Origin: Suilimivivens sp964393865
GTDB lineage: Bacteria > Bacillota > Clostridia > Lachnospirales > Lachnospiraceae
Direction of reading: 5' to 3'
Assembly (NCBI GenBank): GCA_964393865.1
Contig: CAYMUW010000012.1
Span: 3,126-67,125, forward strand
DNA: 64,000 bases
Under the pieces are notes generated by a model. That model saw only the letters and a program-made list of their open reading frames with translations, searched no databases and was not told the origin of the DNA. The position numbers and the translations under genes were made by a program. Shown here piece by piece: positions 61,475 to 64,000 of this stretch. Position 1 is the stretch's first letter. Each line of letters begins with the position of its first letter.

Positions 61475-62092
61475 ATGAAGCTGCCGGAAATTGTGAGGCG
61501 GATCGGTCGTGCAGACGGTGAGGTCCGCGTTTATGTAGAAGACTATGTATATACATATTTGGAAGGACTTCGAAAGAGAAAAGATATTTTACCCCTTAGG
61601 GCGGCTCTTTTCGGACATGTAATTCATAAGGATAATCTGTGTTATTATATGGTTTATGGAGCATGCTGCGTAGTAGAAGAGCTTGAATATGGTCAAAGTG
61701 AGGAACAGATCAGGGAAAGATTTTTTGAAGACCTTAATCTGATCGGATACGTTAATATCAGTAAGGACAAGCGTATTATGGCGGAGAAAAGTAATGGCTA
61801 TTTTGTTTTTTATGAGACGAATGAAGCCATGAAGAGTTATCTGCTTTACTGCTATGAGAGGGAAAAGCGAAGGAGCAATTTAAGGCAGGGAGCCGGAGAA
61901 GCGGTATCTTTCGGAAAATGCTCTTTTGCCCAAAAGAAAGAATTTCTTGTAAATGCTGTAAAACAGTTACTGTGCGTGATATGTATTCTGCTCCTTGCGA
62001 CGGCTGTCACTGCAATCGGTGATTATGAGAAAATATACGGATTTGTGGAGATGACAGACAGGGCGGTGTGGCTGATGGAGGCCGGAAAGTAG
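61475..62092 (+). CDS. Conserved protein with one membrane helix, function unknown
   Basis: A 205-residue protein. The cytoplasmic part starts MKLPEIVRRIGRADGEVRVY and has KNDNLCYYM-like KDNLCYYMVYGACCVVEELE. Near residues 165-185 is one hydrophobic helix, AVKQLLCVICILLLATAVTA, then a short end. RBS TGGAGGGACGGAG. It overlaps or nearly touches the next gene. I recognise no named family; conserved Lachnospiraceae context with a DUF5711 gene is likely. Confidence 0.65.
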   Translation: MKLPEIVRRIGRADGEVRVYVEDYVYTYLEGLRKRKDILPLRAALFGHVIHKDNLCYYMVYGACCVVEELEYGQSEEQIRERFFEDLNLIGYVNISKDKRIMAEKSNGYFVFYETNEAMKSYLLYCYEREKRRSNLRQGAGEAVSFGKCSFAQKKEFLVNAVKQLLCVICILLLATAVTAIGDYEKIYGFVEMTDRAVWLMEAGK

Positions 62093-62127
62093 TCATTACA
62101 GACGAGGAAAGAGGCATAGTTATCAAG

Positions 62128-63339
62128 ATGGTAAATATACGGGATTATTTAAAGGAAAGAGAAAAAAGACAGGATTCTTCAAAGAATGTGGGCTATAAAG
62201 AGAAAATCCGAAGCCATAAGCTGGCAATTTTCTACAGAATTGTTCTTGCTGTCGTACTTGTTGCCGCCATCGCTGTGTTTTTATTTGTTCAATGGAGAGA
62301 TAAGGTTTTTACGGAAAGCGAAATTACCGGTTCGGCACCTGTTACCATTGTTCAGGGTGCAACGGTAGAAAACTTGGGCGGAAATCTTCTTATATATAGT
62401 AAGGATGGAGCAAGCTGCGTGGATCAGAAGGGAAATGCCGTATGGAACAGAACCTATGAGATGCAGGCCCCTAAGATTTCTATCTGCGGGGAGATGACAG
62501 CTATCGGAGATTACAACGGCCGTTCAATTTATGTTATGGATAAATATGGAGAAAAGGGAGTTGTTAATACAAACCTTCCGATAAGAGATTTTTGCGTTTC
62601 TGAAAATGGCGTGGTGGCAGCGGTTTTGGATGATACGGATGTGATTCGTATTAATGTTTATAACGGAAATGAAAATACGGAGACCCCTATTGCCTATGGA
62701 AAGGCTACGATGGATAAAAGCGGTTATCCCGTCAGTGTTTCGTTGACACCAAACGGAAAGATTATGGCGGTTTCCTATTTGTATGTGGATAGCGGCAATA
62801 TGAAATCTTCTGTGGCATTTTATAATTTTGGAGAGGTTGGGCAAAACGAAACGGATAATTATGTCAGCGGATATGATTATCTAGATACGATTGTGCCGTA
62901 TGTTCGCTTTATGAGCAATGATTCTGCTTTTGCGGTTTCGGATGACAGAATTGTATTTTTTTCAGGATCGGAAAAACCTACCAATATAGCATCCGGTTTG
63001 CTTGAGGAAGAGATACAAAGTATTTATTATAATGAAAGCTATGTGGGACTTGTTTTCAATGACCAGAGCGGGGTATCCGCATATCGGCTGGATGTGTATA
63101 ACAGTTCGGGAAGCAAAGTTAATTCCCTGTTCTTTGATCTGGAATATACGGATATTGTTTTTAATAAGGATCAGGTTATTATTTACGGTGACACGGAATG
63201 TCAGATCAGCAATGTTAACGGAGTGAATAAATTTCTGGGAAGCTTTGAAAAGAGCACAGCCCTGTTGATACCTACTTCTTCTGTGTATAAATATGTTGCT
63301 GTAACCTCTGACTCCATTGATACGATTGAATTAAAATAG
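62128..63339 (+). CDS. DUF5711-like membrane protein with beta-propeller-type outer domain
   Basis: A ~403-residue protein. A basic cytoplasmic start (NIRDYLKEREKRQDSSKNVG), one helix (IVLAVVLVAAIAVFLFV) near residue 40, and an outside region with repeated beta motifs such as GGNLLIYSKDGASCVDQKGN, PISICG-like PKISICGEMTAIGDYNGRSI and YVAVTSDSIDTIEL. The pattern suits a WD40-like propeller. ATG 62128 matches family starts; a GTG at 62068 overlaps the previous gene and has no ribosome site. Function unknown, perhaps envelope-related. Confidence 0.75.
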   Translation: MVNIRDYLKEREKRQDSSKNVGYKEKIRSHKLAIFYRIVLAVVLVAAIAVFLFVQWRDKVFTESEITGSAPVTIVQGATVENLGGNLLIYSKDGASCVDQKGNAVWNRTYEMQAPKISICGEMTAIGDYNGRSIYVMDKYGEKGVVNTNLPIRDFCVSENGVVAAVLDDTDVIRINVYNGNENTETPIAYGKATMDKSGYPVSVSLTPNGKIMAVSYLYVDSGNMKSSVAFYNFGEVGQNETDNYVSGYDYLDTIVPYVRFMSNDSAFAVSDDRIVFFSGSEKPTNIASGLLEEEIQSIYYNESYVGLVFNDQSGVSAYRLDVYNSSGSKVNSLFFDLEYTDIVFNKDQVIIYGDTECQISNVNGVNKFLGSFEKSTALLIPTSSVYKYVAVTSDSIDTIELK

Positions 63340-63354
63340 GAAAAGATAAAGAGA

Positions 63355-63744
63355 ATGTACTATATCGCACTGATAATTATTGCACTGATATTCATATGGA
63401 GAATTGCGGCCGGCTTCCGCAAAGGGATGGTTCAGGAGATTATTTCGCTGATTGCCATGGTGGTAGCCGGAGTTTGTATTGTTCTGATATTAGGGGCAAT
63501 CGGCAATTATTTAAATCGTGAGATTGGACAAATGATACAGCTGATTGTTGTTCTCTTTGTAATATGTCTGGTTTATCGGTTGGTAAATGTGCTGTTTACT
63601 TCTCTGCAACTGGTATCTAAGCTTCCGATCATCAAAGGAGTGGACAAGCTTTTGGGCGCCGTTATCGGCTGCGCAGAGGCAGCTCTGATAGTAGGAATTT
63701 TGGTATATTTTCTCAAAAACTGGGGATTATCTATACTTGCATAA
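63355..63744 (+). CDS. CvpA family membrane protein
   Basis: A 129-residue protein with four hydrophobic helices: YYIALIIIALIFIWRIAAGF, GMVQEIISLIAMVVAGVCIV, IQLIVVLFVICLVYRLVNVL and LLGAVIGCAEAALIVGILVY. The RKGMVQEI motif after the first helix is typical of CvpA. It starts 15 bases after the DUF5711-like gene, in one transcript. Roles proposed for the family (secretion, envelope stress) are unproven here. Confidence 0.85.
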   Translation: MYYIALIIIALIFIWRIAAGFRKGMVQEIISLIAMVVAGVCIVLILGAIGNYLNREIGQMIQLIVVLFVICLVYRLVNVLFTSLQLVSKLPIIKGVDKLLGAVIGCAEAALIVGILVYFLKNWGLSILA

Positions 63745-63871
63745 TTGAAGTGGAATGCTGGGATTTTGGCTTATTTGTGAGGAAAAGTCCGAACCGTAAT
63801 AAGCAGGTCGAATAAATCGAAAAAATACGGGAAATTTGGAAATTTGGATTAAAAAATTTTTTAAATTTATG

Positions 63872-63900
63872 TTGACAACAGCAAACTCATCTGATATTAT
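63872..63900 (+). promoter_or_regulatory. Strong promoter of the following ribosomal RNA operon
   Basis: TTGACA (63872-63877), spacer 17, TATTAT (63895-63900). An AT-rich UP-like stretch (ATTAAAAAATTTTTTAAATT) lies just before it. Confidence 0.82.
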
Positions 63901-64000
63901 ATGAAAGCCGCACGTTGGAAGAATTTTCAATGGTAAGACAAACAAGAACCTTGACAAATAAACAGCAATGCAACCCTGAAAATTCAAAGAGAATATTTCA
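63901..64000 (+). other. Probable rRNA operon leader before 16S rRNA
   Basis: A second TTGACA-like box (63952-63957) is followed by CAACCCTGAAAATTCAAAGA and more AT-rich leader, resembling the region just before 16S genes in Clostridia. No rRNA sequence itself is within the window. Confidence 0.5.

Overview
The window reads as a chromosome segment of a gut-type Lachnospiraceae (Clostridia, Bacillota). The reasons are strong AGGAGG-type ribosome sites, frequent TTG/GTG starts, a T-box leader before metG, a large Gram-positive SRP RNA, and several protein types typical of that family (OPT-PqqD pair, LacI-like sensor fused to GGDEF, DUF5711, a DUF6462-like excisionase, CdaR). No species can be named from the sequence alone.

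Bases 1 to about 21.4 kb form an AT-rich surface-glycan locus with a sulfation theme. A CysN/CysC fusion (APS and PAPS synthesis), a ChrA-type permease (candidate sulfate transporter) and CysQ (PAP removal) come first. They are followed by a glycosyltransferase-HAD fusion, two paralogous PAPS-type sulfotransferases, a beta-propeller-like protein, a second glycosyltransferase, an NAD-dependent epimerase and a polysaccharide pyruvyltransferase. PAPS would be made, used and its by-product cleared within one cluster. Five of the glycan proteins end in a similar Rossmann-like module. One sulfotransferase is frameshifted in a run of eight G.

An integrative mobilizable element of about 7 kb (roughly 13.24-20.16 kb) interrupts this locus inside the pyruvyltransferase gene. 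It carries a MobA-type relaxase, MobC, a hairpin-rich oriT-like region, VapBC, an orphan AbiEi-like antitoxin, a Tn916-type sigma factor, an Orf8-like protein, a DUF6462 excisionase, an RHH protein and a tyrosine integrase. The integrase has lost its core-binding domain. A 2.6-kb balanced inversion with endpoints in GGG/CCC (17571 and 20159) cuts both the sigma gene and the pyruvyltransferase; reversing it on paper restores both reading frames.

From 21.4 to 46.5 kb the content is ordinary chromosome: OPT transporter with PqqD partner, aldo/keto reductase, PAP2 phosphatase, T-box plus metG, lipase, D-lactate-type dehydrogenase, three cyclic-di-GMP proteins (HD-GYP, Cache-GGDEF, LacI-GGDEF), an MsmK-like ATPase, CdaR, SRP RNA, NrdG-like activase, tadA, a MarR regulator with a visible promoter and operator, MATE pump, nagA and a decayed GH20 hexosaminidase.

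From 46.5 to 64 kb there is a complete sugar ABC importer whose binding protein has both a lipobox and a C-terminal membrane helix, then a lipoprotein, DUF2971 and NUDIX genes, cstA with a conserved small partner, tRNA-Ser(CGA), pfkA, the dnaX-ybaB-recR replication/repair operon, galM, a DUF5711 protein and cvpA. The window ends in the promoter and leader of what looks like a ribosomal RNA operon.
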